NCBI GenBank assembly: GCA_902778325.1
Contig: CACYWZ010000001.1
Coordinates: 1 to 64,000 of the forward strand
Length of the DNA stretch: 64,000 bases
Reading direction: 5' to 3'
Source: an uncultured Spirochaetaceae bacterium
GTDB taxonomy: Bacteria; Spirochaetota; Spirochaetia; Treponematales; Treponemataceae
The notes below the pieces were generated by a model. It had not been told where the DNA came from, did no database searches, and saw nothing but the letters and a program-made list of their open reading frames with translations. Made by a program: the position numbers and the translations under genes. Positions within the stretch are counted from its first letter, which is position 1. Each line of letters starts with the position of its first letter. This document shows positions 1-8,482 of the stretch, piece after piece.

Positions 1-132
1 TACCTCGAATGCCATAAGCATAGCCACTTCTCTGGCCAAATCTCTGAACTCCTTGCTCGTAGTGTTCTTGTCTCTCATCATCGATACCTTGTGCTGAATC
101 AGCGGATGATCGAATACCATTATCTTTCCCAT
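1..132 (-). CDS. upp: uracil phosphoribosyltransferase, N-terminal 44 codons (cut by window edge)
   Basis: Salvage enzyme that makes UMP from uracil and PRPP in the cytoplasm. Only the first 44 codons are visible. The start [17 protein letters not shown], followed by MRDKNT and [17 protein letters not shown], matches the conserved Upp N-terminus ([13 protein letters not shown]). The ATG at 132 is preceded by a strong AGGAGGA ribosome site at 135-142. It lies downstream of, and in the same direction as, the truncated LacI gene. The catalytic C-terminal PRPP loop is outside the window. Confidence 0.9.
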   Translation of the reverse strand, partial: MGKIMVFDHPLIQHKVSMMRDKNTTSKEFRDLAREVAMLMAFEV

Positions 133-230
133 AAGTTCCTCCTGTGTTTCTGTTTATTTACCTTCTATATTATATAGATATTATTAGCTATTATGTGTTC
201 AATTCGTTAAACTTTAGCAATCACTTTTAT

Positions 231-614
231 CTACTTAACGATGTCATAGCCGGCGCTTTTAATCATGCGGTTCATAACGCCGAAGCCCGCACCCTTGGTG
301 TCTATGGCACGGATGAAGATTATGTCATAGCCCTGATTTTCCACAAGTTCGCGGAATGTGTTAAGCACACCAGAAAACAGCGGGTGCGCAAAACCGCGTG
401 CCATCTGAACATCATCATAGATTATTCCGATAAGGTTCGTTCTCTTTGTTGTAAGTCCGCGAGCCATACTGTTCGGCTCATACCCCATCTCGGACGCAGC
501 ATTGATGATTTTATTCCTCGTTGCTTCTGTTAAATGTCCCGTACCTGTAAGTGCACGGGACACAGTCGGCGCGGAATATCCCGTGGCTTTGGCTATGTCA
601 TATATAGTCGTCAT
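231..614 (-). pseudogene. truncated LacI-family regulator (DNA-binding domain plus start of the sensor domain)
   Basis: The first 60 residues are a textbook LacI helix-turn-helix and hinge helix (TIYDIAKATGYSAPTVSRAL, then NSMARGLTTKRTNLIG). The effector domain that normally brings these proteins to about 330-350 residues stops at residue 127, and only 98 bp separate the stop from upp, so the missing part has been deleted rather than frameshifted. The start overlaps the GH43 stop by ATGA (611-614), so it is the last gene of the sugar operon and probably encoded its local repressor. A protein of this length could still dimerise weakly and bind DNA but should not sense sugar. The family call is secure; loss of function is inferred. 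Confidence 0.85.
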
Positions 615-2230
615 TCTGCCCTATCAAGCCCGTTGTAATCAAAATATTCAAAGCAAGCGCTCTTCTTGTAGAACTCTGTATCAACACAGAACATTCCTAC
701 GAATGCCCCCGTAAAGCCCATTCCGCAATACTCGTCAGAAAGCTTTGACGCATCGCCCAACGGTCTTATAGCGCGGAATGTCTTTCCGTCTTGAGACCAG
801 AAGAACTCCGCTTTTTCATGCTCAACTTTTACTCTGAGCCAAACAGCACCCTCCTTGAGAGGAATCTCCATTCCGCGCTCAAAGAAATTATTTGGCATAA
901 GAGTATTGAGCTGCAATATCTTTCCTCGATTCTCATCATAGGTAACCTGCAAAAGATACTGAGTTTCCTCATCATAGCGGTAGCAAAGTCCTGCATACTG
1001 CTGGAAATAATCAGGCTCAAACTCCATTTTTGTTTCTGCCGTGAAGCAAAAATCTGTCTGACGACGAGCAATTACACTCTGCTCATAGAACGACCATGGT
1101 GACTGACCACCTGTAATCGTAAGATATCCAGGTCGCTTCTTTGTTGAAGCGCGCTCTTCAGTAATTGGAGTTCTGAGTGTCTTGAAATCAAGAAGGTAAG
1201 AGTCGTCGTTGAAAGTGTAGTGAACGTGTCCTGCTCCTGGGAAAGACTGCTTTGTGTCTTTTGGAGCGGTAACGTTAACAAATTCAGGCGGAGTATTACT
1301 CAAAGAGCCATCTGTTTGCTTTACATACGGCCAATCTTCTTTCCACTCAATCTCTGCAAGACCTGTCTCACGACCAAGAACGCAAGACTTTCCATCAACA
1401 GAAAGAGGGCGTCCACAAAGATAGACAAGATATGTTTTTGTGCCATCAACAGAAGAGCACCAACTTCCATGACCTGCTTTCTGCAACTTGAGTTCAGGAT
1501 GCCCGTAAGACGAAATCAGAGGGTTGTGCGGATGAACTTCATAAGGACCTTCGATATTGCGAGAGCGCCCAAGGCTTATAGCATGCTCATAGCTTGTGCC
1601 ACCTTCAGCAGCTGCAATGTAGTACCAGCCATTTCTCTTGTAAAGATGAGGACCTTCAACCATTCCAATATCTGTTCCCAAGAAAATCTTATGGCGAGTG
1701 TCAGAAAGGCGCTTTTCCTCAGGGAAATACTCTCTCATAACAATGCCAGAGAACTGTCTAGGACCAGTCTTTCTGTAATCCCACTCCATATTGATGTACC
1801 AATGGCGACCGTCGTCATCATGGAACATTGAAGCATCAAAGCCCGAAGCATTCAAGAAAACAGGGTCAGACCAAGGTCCTTCAATTGATGGAGCTGTTGT
1901 TAGATAATTTGGACAATCTTTCATTGTTCCGAAATCCCAGTTTCTTACGTTTGTGTAAATCAAATAGAAAAGTCCGTTTGAATATGAAAGGCAAGGTGCC
2001 CAAATACCACAAGAAAACTTCTCACCATTCATATCAAGGAGGCGTTTCTCTGAAAGTGGAGAAGGTACAGCCGTCCAGTTCACAAGGTCTTTTGAGCGGC
2101 TGATTTCAACACCTGGATACCATTCAAATGTTGAGTTGGCGATATAATATTCACCGTTTGCCATACAGATTGAAGGGTCTGGATGAAAACCTGGCAAAAT
2201 CGGATTATTTACACGAACTGTGTCACTCAT
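611..2230 (-). CDS. glycoside hydrolase family 43 beta-xylosidase / alpha-L-arabinofuranosidase
   Basis: A 539-residue enzyme that removes xylose or arabinose from xylo-oligosaccharides. It has no signal peptide, so it should act in the cytoplasm on sugars brought in by the adjacent ABC transporter. The GH43 five-blade propeller is at about 8-320, with the three family acids visible: the base Asp in GFHPDPS, the pKa-modulating Asp in GFDASMFHDDDG and the general acid Glu in VEGPHLYKRNG. A C-terminal concanavalin-like beta-xylosidase domain follows (about 330-530). ATG 2230 has an AAGGAGAG ribosome site. It lies downstream of two permease genes and ends on the LacI start. The exact substrate is inferred from the family. 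Confidence 0.9.
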   Translation of the reverse strand: MSDTVRVNNPILPGFHPDPSICMANGEYYIANSTFEWYPGVEISRSKDLVNWTAVPSPLSEKRLLDMNGEKFSCGIWAPCLSYSNGLFYLIYTNVRNWDFGTMKDCPNYLTTAPSIEGPWSDPVFLNASGFDASMFHDDDGRHWYINMEWDYRKTGPRQFSGIVMREYFPEEKRLSDTRHKIFLGTDIGMVEGPHLYKRNGWYYIAAAEGGTSYEHAISLGRSRNIEGPYEVHPHNPLISSYGHPELKLQKAGHGSWCSSVDGTKTYLVYLCGRPLSVDGKSCVLGRETGLAEIEWKEDWPYVKQTDGSLSNTPPEFVNVTAPKDTKQSFPGAGHVHYTFNDDSYLLDFKTLRTPITEERASTKKRPGYLTITGGQSPWSFYEQSVIARRQTDFCFTAETKMEFEPDYFQQYAGLCYRYDEETQYLLQVTYDENRGKILQLNTLMPNNFFERGMEIPLKEGAVWLRVKVEHEKAEFFWSQDGKTFRAIRPLGDASKLSDEYCGMGFTGAFVGMFCVDTEFYKKSACFEYFDYNGLDRAE

Positions 2231-2260
2231 TTATTCTCTCCTTATTTTTATTCATTGCGC

Positions 2261-2366
2261 ATATGCATGCATATAACATTCGCATACCTATGCGTATAAT
2301 CACCTCATACGCATGCGTATAGATATCTCATACTTATGCGTATGAACATCGTATACGCTTGCGTAT
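2261..2366. repeat. five 14-bp palindromes at an exact 23-bp period
   Basis: Units at 2261-2274, 2284-2297, 2307-2320, 2330-2343 and 2353-2366 follow ATACNNATGCGTAT; the central one, ATACGCATGCGTAT, is a perfect palindrome and the first is ATATGCATGCATAT. They are separated by 9-bp spacers that are not conserved. The array fills the gap between the second permease stop and the GH43 ribosome site. Zero-loop palindromes at about two helical turns suggest stacked protein-binding sites on one DNA face rather than RNA hairpins. Function unknown. Confidence 0.85.
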
Positions 2367-2373
2367 TTATGGC

Positions 2374-3213
2374 TTATTCTTTTACACCACCCATTGTCAA
2401 ACCGCTGATGATGTAGCGAGACATAAAGGCATAGAAGATGATAATTGGCACAAGAGAAACAGCGATACCAAGATAGATTCCGCCGTACTCTGTGCGGTAA
2501 ATGTCACCGCGAAGCATCTGAACGAGCATAGGGAGCGTGTATTTTTCTGTGCTAGAGAGCAAAACGAATGGTGTCATGAAGTTGTTCCATGAACCAACGA
2601 AGCAGAAAATAGCTTGGGTGGCGATTGCAGGCTTAATGACAGGGAGAATAATCTGATTGAAAATCAGGAACTCTCCTGCGCCGTCAATACGAGAAGCCTC
2701 AATAAGCTCAAATGAAAGGATTGATTCAAGATACTGCTTCATAAAGAGAACAGTACCAGCAGAAGCAATGCTTGGAATGATGAGCGGAATGAAGCTGTTC
2801 ATCAAATGAATTTTTGAGATGAACTGACAAAATCCAATGAATGACAAAGAAGCAGGGAGCATGATAAGCATCATTATCAAGTTCCAAAGGAGTTTTCTTC
2901 CTCTAAATCTGTAGATATGGATTGCATAAGCTACGAGAGAAGAGAAGTAGACGCACAAAATTGTAACGCAAGCAGACACAAAGAAACTGTTGCCAAATCC
3001 TTGCCAAATTTGGAAGTTGCGGCTTGTAAGAATACGCCAGTTATCGAGAGCGTGAGTGCTTGGGATAAGCGACAAACCAGAGTTAATTTCGGCATTATTG
3101 CGTGTTGCGTTAATAAGCATAACCCAAACAGGCACTACAGCGATAAGACCGAATATAATCATAGCAATGTGAACTATGGTTTCTTTTATCTTTATTTCTC
3201 TTGTATAGGTCAT
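2374..3213 (-). CDS. carbohydrate ABC transporter permease, MalG-like
   Basis: Inner-membrane permease (279 aa) of a CUT1 sugar importer. It has about six hydrophobic segments, the first at about 14-35 (IAMIIFGLIAVVPVWVMLI). The cytoplasmic EAA loop that docks on the ATPase is seen as EASRIDGAGEFLIFNQIILP. It starts 9 bp after the MalF-like gene, so the two are cotranscribed and form a heterodimer. No ATPase gene is in the operon; these systems usually borrow a shared MsmK/MalK-type ATPase encoded elsewhere. GH43 follows after the 23-bp palindrome array. Confidence 0.92.
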   Translation of the reverse strand: MTYTREIKIKETIVHIAMIIFGLIAVVPVWVMLINATRNNAEINSGLSLIPSTHALDNWRILTSRNFQIWQGFGNSFFVSACVTILCVYFSSLVAYAIHIYRFRGRKLLWNLIMMLIMLPASLSFIGFCQFISKIHLMNSFIPLIIPSIASAGTVLFMKQYLESILSFELIEASRIDGAGEFLIFNQIILPVIKPAIATQAIFCFVGSWNNFMTPFVLLSSTEKYTLPMLVQMLRGDIYRTEYGGIYLGIAVSLVPIIIFYAFMSRYIISGLTMGGVKE

Positions 3214-3222
3214 TTTTTCCTC

Positions 3223-4137
3223 CTAGTGCTTCTTTGGAGCTCTTTCTTTTGTGATTTGGTTGATACACCATGCAAGAATAATCGTGATGATGAACATACC
3301 GATAGAAATAGCCGCTGCATAAGAGTAATTGTTTTTACCTTGGAAAGCAGTGTTGTACATATAAACTGCGGTTGTGCGGATTTTGTAATCTGGTTCTCCA
3401 TGCATACCTGTGATGAGGAACGGAATATCAAACATCTGCATACCACCAACCATTGACGTGATTAAAAGGAAGAACATCATTGGGCGAAGCTGCGGAATAG
3501 TAATGTGCCAAGTGCACTGCCATTCGTTTGCGCCGTCGATAACAGCCGCTTCGTAAAGAGATGGTGAAATACTTGTGATAGCAGCCATCAAAAGAATAAG
3601 CGTCTGACCACACCACATCCACCACTGAATAAATGCTACGATTAAGCGCATTGCCCAAGGATTTCTATCGAACTGAAAAGCCTCTGATAAAAATCCTATC
3701 TTCATCAAGAACTGATTAACAGGACCAATCGGATAAGCAAAAAGGCTCTTAAAAAGGATAGCAACAGAGGTCGCCATCAAAAGATTCGGAAGATAGAATA
3801 TAGCGCGGAAAAAGTTCTTTCCATGAAGATTAAGTTTTACATCGGTAAGCCATATTGCAAGAACAAGAGCAATACCGAGCTGTGGAACAAAGTTCAAGCC
3901 CCAAATGATAAATGTGTTTTTTACAGCTCCCCAGAAATAAGGGTCTACAATTAACTTTTTGAAGTTGACAAGTCCGACAAGATTGAAACTTGTTTTAAGA
4001 CCTTTCATATCTCCAAATGAAAGCAAGAATGTGTATACTGTCGGCCATAAGTTGAATATCAAAAAGACAACGACGAAAGGCAGGGTAAACCAATAGCCAA
4101 AGACGTTCAGACGGTCTTGTGCGCCCTTTTTTGTCAT
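3223..4137 (-). CDS. carbohydrate ABC transporter permease, MalF-like
   Basis: Partner permease (304 aa) of the CUT1 importer. The first transmembrane segment is at about 12-32 (WFTLPFVVVFLIFNLWP), with five more after it. The EAA loop reads EAAVIDGANEWQCTWHITIP. It follows the binding-protein gene after a 158-bp gap holding two inverted repeats, and is followed 9 bp later by the MalG-like gene. Family and role are secure; the transported sugar (a xylo- or arabino-oligosaccharide) is inferred from GH43. Confidence 0.92.
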   Translation of the reverse strand: MTKKGAQDRLNVFGYWFTLPFVVVFLIFNLWPTVYTFLLSFGDMKGLKTSFNLVGLVNFKKLIVDPYFWGAVKNTFIIWGLNFVPQLGIALVLAIWLTDVKLNLHGKNFFRAIFYLPNLLMATSVAILFKSLFAYPIGPVNQFLMKIGFLSEAFQFDRNPWAMRLIVAFIQWWMWCGQTLILLMAAITSISPSLYEAAVIDGANEWQCTWHITIPQLRPMMFFLLITSMVGGMQMFDIPFLITGMHGEPDYKIRTTAVYMYNTAFQGKNNYSYAAAISIGMFIITIILAWCINQITKERAPKKH

Positions 4138-4206
4138 AGTAGTAACTCCTTCTATCTATGATTTTTTTTTGTAAGATAAGCAAAAGGGATTTTTATTTTT
4201 TTTCAA

Positions 4207-4281
4207 ATAAGGCATAGCCGTCTTTCCCTATTTTTTTTAAGAACAACTATGCCTTATCTTATTAAAACAGGCTACGCCTGT
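4207..4281 (-). terminator. intra-operon stem-loops after the binding-protein gene
   Basis: An 11-bp inverted repeat (4207-4217 with 4247-4257, ATAAGGCATAG and complement) and a compact hairpin ACAGGC-TAC-GCCTGT at 4267-4281, followed on the minus strand by TTTT. They lie between the binding protein and the permeases. Such stems commonly cause partial termination or stabilise upstream mRNA, keeping binding protein in excess of permease. That role is inferred. Confidence 0.6.
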
Positions 4282-4295
4282 AAAAGGGGGCTAAC

Positions 4296-5597
4296 CTAGT
4301 CAAGCATTGAAGAAACCTGTGCCTTGAAGTCACTCAAAGCCTGTTCCTTTGACTTCTCGCCGTTAGCATAAGCTGCAACTTCCTCAGTGAAATACTGCTC
4401 AATCTGCTGGTCTGTTCCCTGAATCAACTTTCCGTCGATACCTTTAGCCATTTCGCAGAAATCTTTGTAGTGATTCTGTCCAGCAAGGTATGGCTCAGAG
4501 AATGTATCCTTAATCTTGTTCTGAACATTCAAGTTACCAACTGTATCGCCTGAATCTTTTGCATACTGCTCAAGGAATCCGTCATCTGTTGCGAGATACT
4601 TAATCATCTCTTTTGCTGCAGCTGCGTTCTTTGTTCCCTTGTATGCTGCAATCCAAGTACCACCCCAGTAGTAACTAGCAGGACCTGCGCACATAGCCCA
4701 ATCACCAGATGTTTCAGGTGCGTTTGTCTTCAAAACATAGTGGAGTCCCCATGTTGGAAGGAGGTAGCAGAATACTTCTACAGGATTATCTTTTTCGTCC
4801 TTGAGTGTTCCCTTCATACCAGCATACCAACCTTCTGACCACTGAGCAACGCGTCCATCATAGTGGTTGTCATGCATAAGTTTGCACATATCCATGTATT
4901 TTTCCATTGCTGGGTCAATAACGAGTTTGTCGTTTACAACCCAAGGGTCTTTTCTTGCACCCTTGTATGGCATAAACATATCACCAGATGAAGAAACGAT
5001 GTCACAAAGTCCGTCTGATTTCTGCTTCAAAAGCTCTGCTGTCTGAACGAATGTATCGAGGTCTTTTACATACTTCTGTACTTCTGCAGGATCGTCTGTA
5101 CCGAGATATTTCTTTGCAAGGCTGCGGCGATAGAACAATGCGCCAGGAGCAACCTGCCAAGCCATACCGTAGACGTGTCCCTCATAAGAACCAATCTGCA
5201 TTGGGTAGTCAGCCATCTTGTCTTTTACCTCTGCATAAACATCATCAAGAGGAAGCAAAAGACCAGATTCGATGTACTTGCGGACAAATGCGTTCTCAAG
5301 AGCAAAGACATCTGGACAACCGTTTCCACTCTGAAGAACAGGGTCGAGCTTGTTCGGAAACTGGTCAGTTGGAGTCATTGAGTACTCAACTTTCACATCT
5401 GGATGAGCAGGTGTGTAGTAGTTGTCAATCATACCCTTCAGCTCATCTGTGAATGACCAAACAACAAGATTGCTACTATCTTTCTTGCCACTAGTAGAAC
5501 TTGAAGCTGCGCTAGAGTCTTTTGACCCACCACAGCCAACCACCGCAAAAGCTGCCGCACAAAGAGCTGCAGCCATCAAACACTGTCTTTTCTTCAT
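4296..5597 (-). CDS. sugar ABC transporter substrate-binding lipoprotein
   Basis: 433-residue extracytoplasmic solute-binding protein of the CUT1 type. The N-terminus MKKRQCLMAAALCAAAFAVVGCGG is a lipoprotein signal with a VVGC lipobox; a Ser/Lys-rich linker follows. The mature part is a type 1 bacterial solute-binding fold (LVVWSFTDELKGMID at the start; aromatic GDWAMCAGPASYYWGG stretch). It is the first gene of the operon, directly after a consensus promoter with a LacI-type operator. It captures the oligosaccharide for the MalF/MalG-like permeases. The sugar is not determinable from sequence. Confidence 0.93.
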   Translation of the reverse strand: MKKRQCLMAAALCAAAFAVVGCGGSKDSSAASSSTSGKKDSSNLVVWSFTDELKGMIDNYYTPAHPDVKVEYSMTPTDQFPNKLDPVLQSGNGCPDVFALENAFVRKYIESGLLLPLDDVYAEVKDKMADYPMQIGSYEGHVYGMAWQVAPGALFYRRSLAKKYLGTDDPAEVQKYVKDLDTFVQTAELLKQKSDGLCDIVSSSGDMFMPYKGARKDPWVVNDKLVIDPAMEKYMDMCKLMHDNHYDGRVAQWSEGWYAGMKGTLKDEKDNPVEVFCYLLPTWGLHYVLKTNAPETSGDWAMCAGPASYYWGGTWIAAYKGTKNAAAAKEMIKYLATDDGFLEQYAKDSGDTVGNLNVQNKIKDTFSEPYLAGQNHYKDFCEMAKGIDGKLIQGTDQQIEQYFTEEVAAYANGEKSKEQALSDFKAQVSSMLD

Positions 5598-5626
5598 ATC
5601 TAACCCCTATATTAGAAATGTTTTTT

Positions 5627-5683
5627 AAGGTAATCGGTTACCTTAACATTTTCATTATAGGAGTACCTTTTTAATTCTGTCAA
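5627..5683 (-). promoter_or_regulatory. sigma-70 promoter with LacI-type operator for the sugar operon
   Basis: Read on the minus strand: -35 TTGACA (5678-5683), an 18-bp spacer, -10 TATAAT (5654-5659), both perfect consensus. From 5644 to 5627 lies the near-perfect palindrome AAGGTAACCGATTACCTT, with the central CG typical of LacI-family operators. The palindrome covers the expected transcription start, so a bound repressor would block initiation. The likely cognate repressor is the truncated LacI gene at the operon's far end, or a paralogue. Confidence 0.85.
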
Positions 5684-5830
5684 GTTTTTTCTTTGCAATT
5701 TTTTTCACAAAATATTTCGGCTTATTATGCTATTGCTAGGGGTAGTCATGTGTCTTGGAGCAGTATAGAAGCAGTAATGGAAGTCTGAAGAAGCAATAGA
5801 AAATGTTTTTGATTTTTTTGACTTTCGGTA

Positions 5831-5859
5831 TTGACTTTTTTTCGGACATTGTATACTAT
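5831..5859 (+). promoter_or_regulatory. promoter of the initiator tRNA gene
   Basis: -35 TTGACT (5831-5836) and -10 TACTAT (5854-5859) with a 17-bp spacer; TATACT at 5852 is an alternative -10. It ends 13 bp before the tRNA. Confidence 0.6.
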
Positions 5860-5872
5860 TTTTAACATACGA

Positions 5873-5945
5873 CGCGGGGTAGAGCAGTTGGAAGCTCGTC
5901 GGGCTCATAACCCGGAGGCCGCAGGTTCGAGTCCTGCCCCCGCTA
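5873..5945 (+). tRNA. initiator tRNA-fMet (anticodon CAT)
   Basis: A 73-nt cloverleaf with no encoded CCA. Acceptor CGCGGGG pairs with CCCCGC, leaving position 1 (C) opposite U72 unpaired. The anticodon arm CGGG-CTCATAA-CCCG has three consecutive G-C pairs. The T arm is GCAGG-TTCGAGT-CCTGC. The 1:72 mismatch and the GGG/CCC stem are the two marks of the bacterial initiator tRNA. Its 3' part is the left attachment site of the mobile element and remains intact. Confidence 0.95.
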
Positions 5946-5981
5946 TAACAGACCACTCAGAAATGAGTGGTTTTTTGTTTT
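5923..5981 (+). repeat. left attachment repeat (attL) of the integrated element
   Basis: 59-bp direct repeat covering the tRNA T arm, acceptor 3' strand and the tRNA terminator. It matches 22494-22552 at 56 of 59 positions. The intact tRNA is on this side, as expected when an element recombines into the 3' end of a tRNA gene and restores it. Confidence 0.9.
5952..5976 (+). terminator. intrinsic terminator of the initiator tRNA
   Basis: Hairpin ACCACTCA-GAAA-TGAGTGGT followed by six T. The same hairpin is present in the right attachment repeat. Confidence 0.85.
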
Positions 5982-6214
5982 TAACTGAAGCAAACTGGAC
6001 CTCAATAGACAAATAAGACCAAAAATAGTGGCATTCTGCCCTTGGTTACCTACAATATAACACTAGATTTTAAAATTGACAATTCAATAAAATTCATCTG
6101 AATTCACTGAAATTCAACTTTTACTTAAACTTCTTACTTTGAGTTCGTGGGCCGTAGGTTTTTGGCCTGCGGGATAAAGCATTTTAGATCAATTTTGCAA
6201 TCTTTTTTCAATTT

Positions 6215-6253
6215 TTTACACAAACTTAACAATTCTTTAATTGCAATTTTACT
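6215..6253 (+). promoter_or_regulatory. Pho box upstream of phoB
   Basis: Direct half-sites at 11-bp steps: TTTACA (6215), TTAACA (6226), TTAATT (6237), TTTACT (6248). This matches the Bacillus-type PhoP/PhoB box (TT-A-ACA repeats, 11-bp period). A -10-like TATAAC is at 6263-6268, only six bases before the phoB ATG. Autoregulation is inferred. Confidence 0.75.
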
Positions 6254-6274
6254 CAAATCATTTATAACTAAGAT

Positions 6275-6943
6275 ATGGTTTATATTCTTGAAGACGATGA
6301 CAACATCCGTAAGCTCATCAATTATTCATTAAAAAGTCAGGGATTTGAAGTTCAGGATTTTGCACTGCCTTCTGCATTTTGGTCAGCTCTTCAAACTAAA
6401 AACCCGGATCTACTTTTGCTGGATATAATGCTTCCTGAAGAAGACGGTATTTCCATTCTAAAAAAGCTTCGTTCAAATCCGAAAACTTCTACAATTCCCG
6501 TAATCATGCTTACCTCAAAAGATTCAGAATACGATGTTGTTACAGGCCTTGATTCTGGTGCTGACGATTATGTTACAAAACCTTTTGGAATGATGGCTCT
6601 TGTTTCCCGCATAAAAGCAGTTCTTCGCCGCTACGAAAAATCAGATTCTCATAAAGAACTTCTTGAGGCTGGCGGAATTAAAATTGATGAAAATCAGCAT
6701 ACAGTTTTTGCAGGCACCCAGCAGCTTTTTCTTACAGTCAAGGAATTCGACCTGCTTGTCCTGCTTATAAAAAATCGCGGAAATGTGCTTACCCGTGAAC
6801 AGCTTCTTGAATCTGTATGGGGCCTTTCTTCCGAGATAGAAAGCCGCACCGTAGATGTTCACATTCGTACCCTGCGTGCAAAACTTGGTGAATATGAAAA
6901 AAATATCGAAACAATCCGCGGAGTCGGATATAAGTTTAATTAG
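6275..6943 (+). CDS. phoB: phosphate regulon response regulator PhoB/PhoP
   Basis: 222-residue OmpR-family response regulator. Receiver domain at 1-120 with acidic pocket EDDD, phospho-acceptor Asp in LLLLDIMLPEEDG, Thr in IMLTSKD and Lys in YVTKPF. A winged-helix domain follows (about 130-222: EFDLLVLLIKNRGNVLTREQLL, VDVHIRTLRAKLG). It pairs with the downstream sensor kinase PhoR and should bind the 11-bp repeats before each transcription unit on the element. No ribosome site precedes the ATG, and a -10-like box sits six bases upstream, so the mRNA may be leaderless. The name rests on family plus pst/phoA context. Confidence 0.9.
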   Translation: MVYILEDDDNIRKLINYSLKSQGFEVQDFALPSAFWSALQTKNPDLLLLDIMLPEEDGISILKKLRSNPKTSTIPVIMLTSKDSEYDVVTGLDSGADDYVTKPFGMMALVSRIKAVLRRYEKSDSHKELLEAGGIKIDENQHTVFAGTQQLFLTVKEFDLLVLLIKNRGNVLTREQLLESVWGLSSEIESRTVDVHIRTLRAKLGEYEKNIETIRGVGYKFN

Positions 6944-6954
6944 GAATGCAGAAA

Positions 6955-7068
6955 GCGAAATTAAGAATTGGGCGTGCCGGCAACAAGTTGCCGTCGTGCG
7001 TTCCGCAATTCCGCTGTCGCTCCAATGCCTTCGGCATCGCTTCGCGTTGCTCCATGCACTCACGCATT
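6955..7068. repeat. GC-rich palindromic insertion between phoB and phoR
   Basis: About 110 bp clearly richer in G+C than the flanks, with local palindromes GGCAAC-AA-GTTGCC and ATGCC-TTC-GGCAT and CGCTTCGCG-like runs. It separates two genes that are normally adjacent. It resembles in composition the insertions inside pstB and pstA. No open reading frame of note. Confidence 0.55.
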
Positions 7069-7090
7069 AACATAAAGGAGATTGCTCAAC

Positions 7091-8419
7091 ATGAAACCAA
7101 AATCACTGACCTTTAGAATCTTCATCAACACTTTTTTTGTTGGAACTCTTATTTATTTTATCTGTGCGTTTTTATTCATTTCAAATATGTACGGATATTT
7201 TGAAAAGCAGATTTTTTCAGAACTTAAAACCGAAAGTTTATTTTTGGAAAATTCAGTCTTAAATCAACAATTGGACCATCTTTCCGAATTACAAACAGAA
7301 AATCGTATAACACTTATCCACTCTGACGGAACCGTTTATTTTGACAATAAAGTTGATGCTGCCAAACTTGAAAATCATGGAGCAAGACAGGAATTCCTTG
7401 AGGCAAAAAACAACGGCTCAATTCAAATTTCCCGTTTCTCTTCCACAATGACAGAAAAAACTCTTTACTTTGCACGGCTTCTTCCAAATGGGGATGTCCT
7501 TAGAATCAGCTGCAATCAGCATTCTGTGTGGGTTCTTGTTTTAGGAATGAGTCAGATTTTGTTGATTATGCTGGTAATTGCAGTAATCATTTCAGGTTTG
7601 TCGGCTAACTGGATTAGTAAAAAAGTTGTAGAACCATTAAACACAATTGACTTTGAAAATCCGGAAGTTTCAGAAGTTTATGAAGAATTGAAACCATTTA
7701 CCAAACGCATCATAGAAGAAAATTACGAAAAAGCGCAGAGGGAAGAACTTCGTCAGCAGTTTACGGCAAATGTAAGTCACGAATTAAAAACCCCTCTTAC
7801 AAGCATTTCAGGCTTTGCAGAAATCTTAAAAGCTGGTGGAATAGATGAAGCCACAACAAAAGATTTTGCCTCATCAATTTATGATGAAAGCCAGCGGATG
7901 ATAAATCTTGTAAACGACATTATCAGATTAAGCAAACTCGATGAAAAATCCATCAGTCTTGAAAAAGAAGCCTTGAGCCTGAGAGAAATGTGCCGCGAAG
8001 CAATTGAAGCTGTTTCTGTTAATGCCAGAGCAAAAAATGTATCTATAAATCTTACCGGGGACTCCGGCTTAATCAACGGTGTACGGCCTGTTATTTATGA
8101 AATGGTTTTTAATCTGATAGACAATGCCGTAAAATACAATGTTCCGGACGGAAAAGTAGAAATCAACATAAAAAACTTTATGGAATCAAACCGGGTATTT
8201 TTTACAGTCCAAGATACAGGAATCGGAATCCCAGCCGCAGAAAAAGACCGAATTTTTGAACGCTTTTACAGAATAGACAAAAGCCGCTCAAAACAAAACG
8301 GCGGAACAGGGCTTGGCCTATCAATTGTAAAGCACGCCGCAAAATATCACGATGCCAGCATTCTTGTAAACAGCGAAGTTGGAAAAGGCAGCACTTTTAC
8401 GGTAATTTTTCCAATGTAA
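7091..8419 (+). CDS. phoR: phosphate regulon sensor histidine kinase PhoR
   Basis: 442-residue membrane kinase. TM1 is at about 9-31 (FINTFFVGTLIYFICAFLF), an extracytoplasmic stretch follows to about 150, then TM2 (VLGMSQILLIMLVIAVIIS). The dimerisation/phospho-acceptor helix has NVSHELKTPLTSISGF; the ATPase domain shows NLIDNAVKYN, DTGIGIP, FYRIDKSRS and GTGLGLSIVKH. It autophosphorylates and passes phosphate to PhoB. I chose ATG 7091 because AAAGGAG (7074-7080) lies ten bases upstream; a TTG at 7082 is too close. PhoR normally gets its signal from the Pst transporter through PhoU, both encoded here. Confidence 0.9.
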   Translation: MKPKSLTFRIFINTFFVGTLIYFICAFLFISNMYGYFEKQIFSELKTESLFLENSVLNQQLDHLSELQTENRITLIHSDGTVYFDNKVDAAKLENHGARQEFLEAKNNGSIQISRFSSTMTEKTLYFARLLPNGDVLRISCNQHSVWVLVLGMSQILLIMLVIAVIISGLSANWISKKVVEPLNTIDFENPEVSEVYEELKPFTKRIIEENYEKAQREELRQQFTANVSHELKTPLTSISGFAEILKAGGIDEATTKDFASSIYDESQRMINLVNDIIRLSKLDEKSISLEKEALSLREMCREAIEAVSVNARAKNVSINLTGDSGLINGVRPVIYEMVFNLIDNAVKYNVPDGKVEINIKNFMESNRVFFTVQDTGIGIPAAEKDRIFERFYRIDKSRSKQNGGTGLGLSIVKHAAKYHDASILVNSEVGKGSTFTVIFPM

Positions 8420-8421
8420 AT

Positions 8422-8438
8422 TTTACATAAACTTAACA
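8422..8438 (+). promoter_or_regulatory. Pho box upstream of the Na/Pi symporter
   Basis: TTTACA-TAAAC-TTAACA directly after the phoR stop. A weak -10 (TATTAA, about 8473) lies six bases before the ATG at 8483, and no ribosome site is visible, so a leaderless start is possible. Confidence 0.65.
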
Positions 8439-8482
8439 AAAATAATATTCTAAAACTTCACTTCCTCTGTCATATTAACAAT

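Noticed and set aside
144-533. Plus-strand 129-residue frame at the left end
   Set aside because: Antisense to the LacI fragment, no ribosome site, no recognisable domain.
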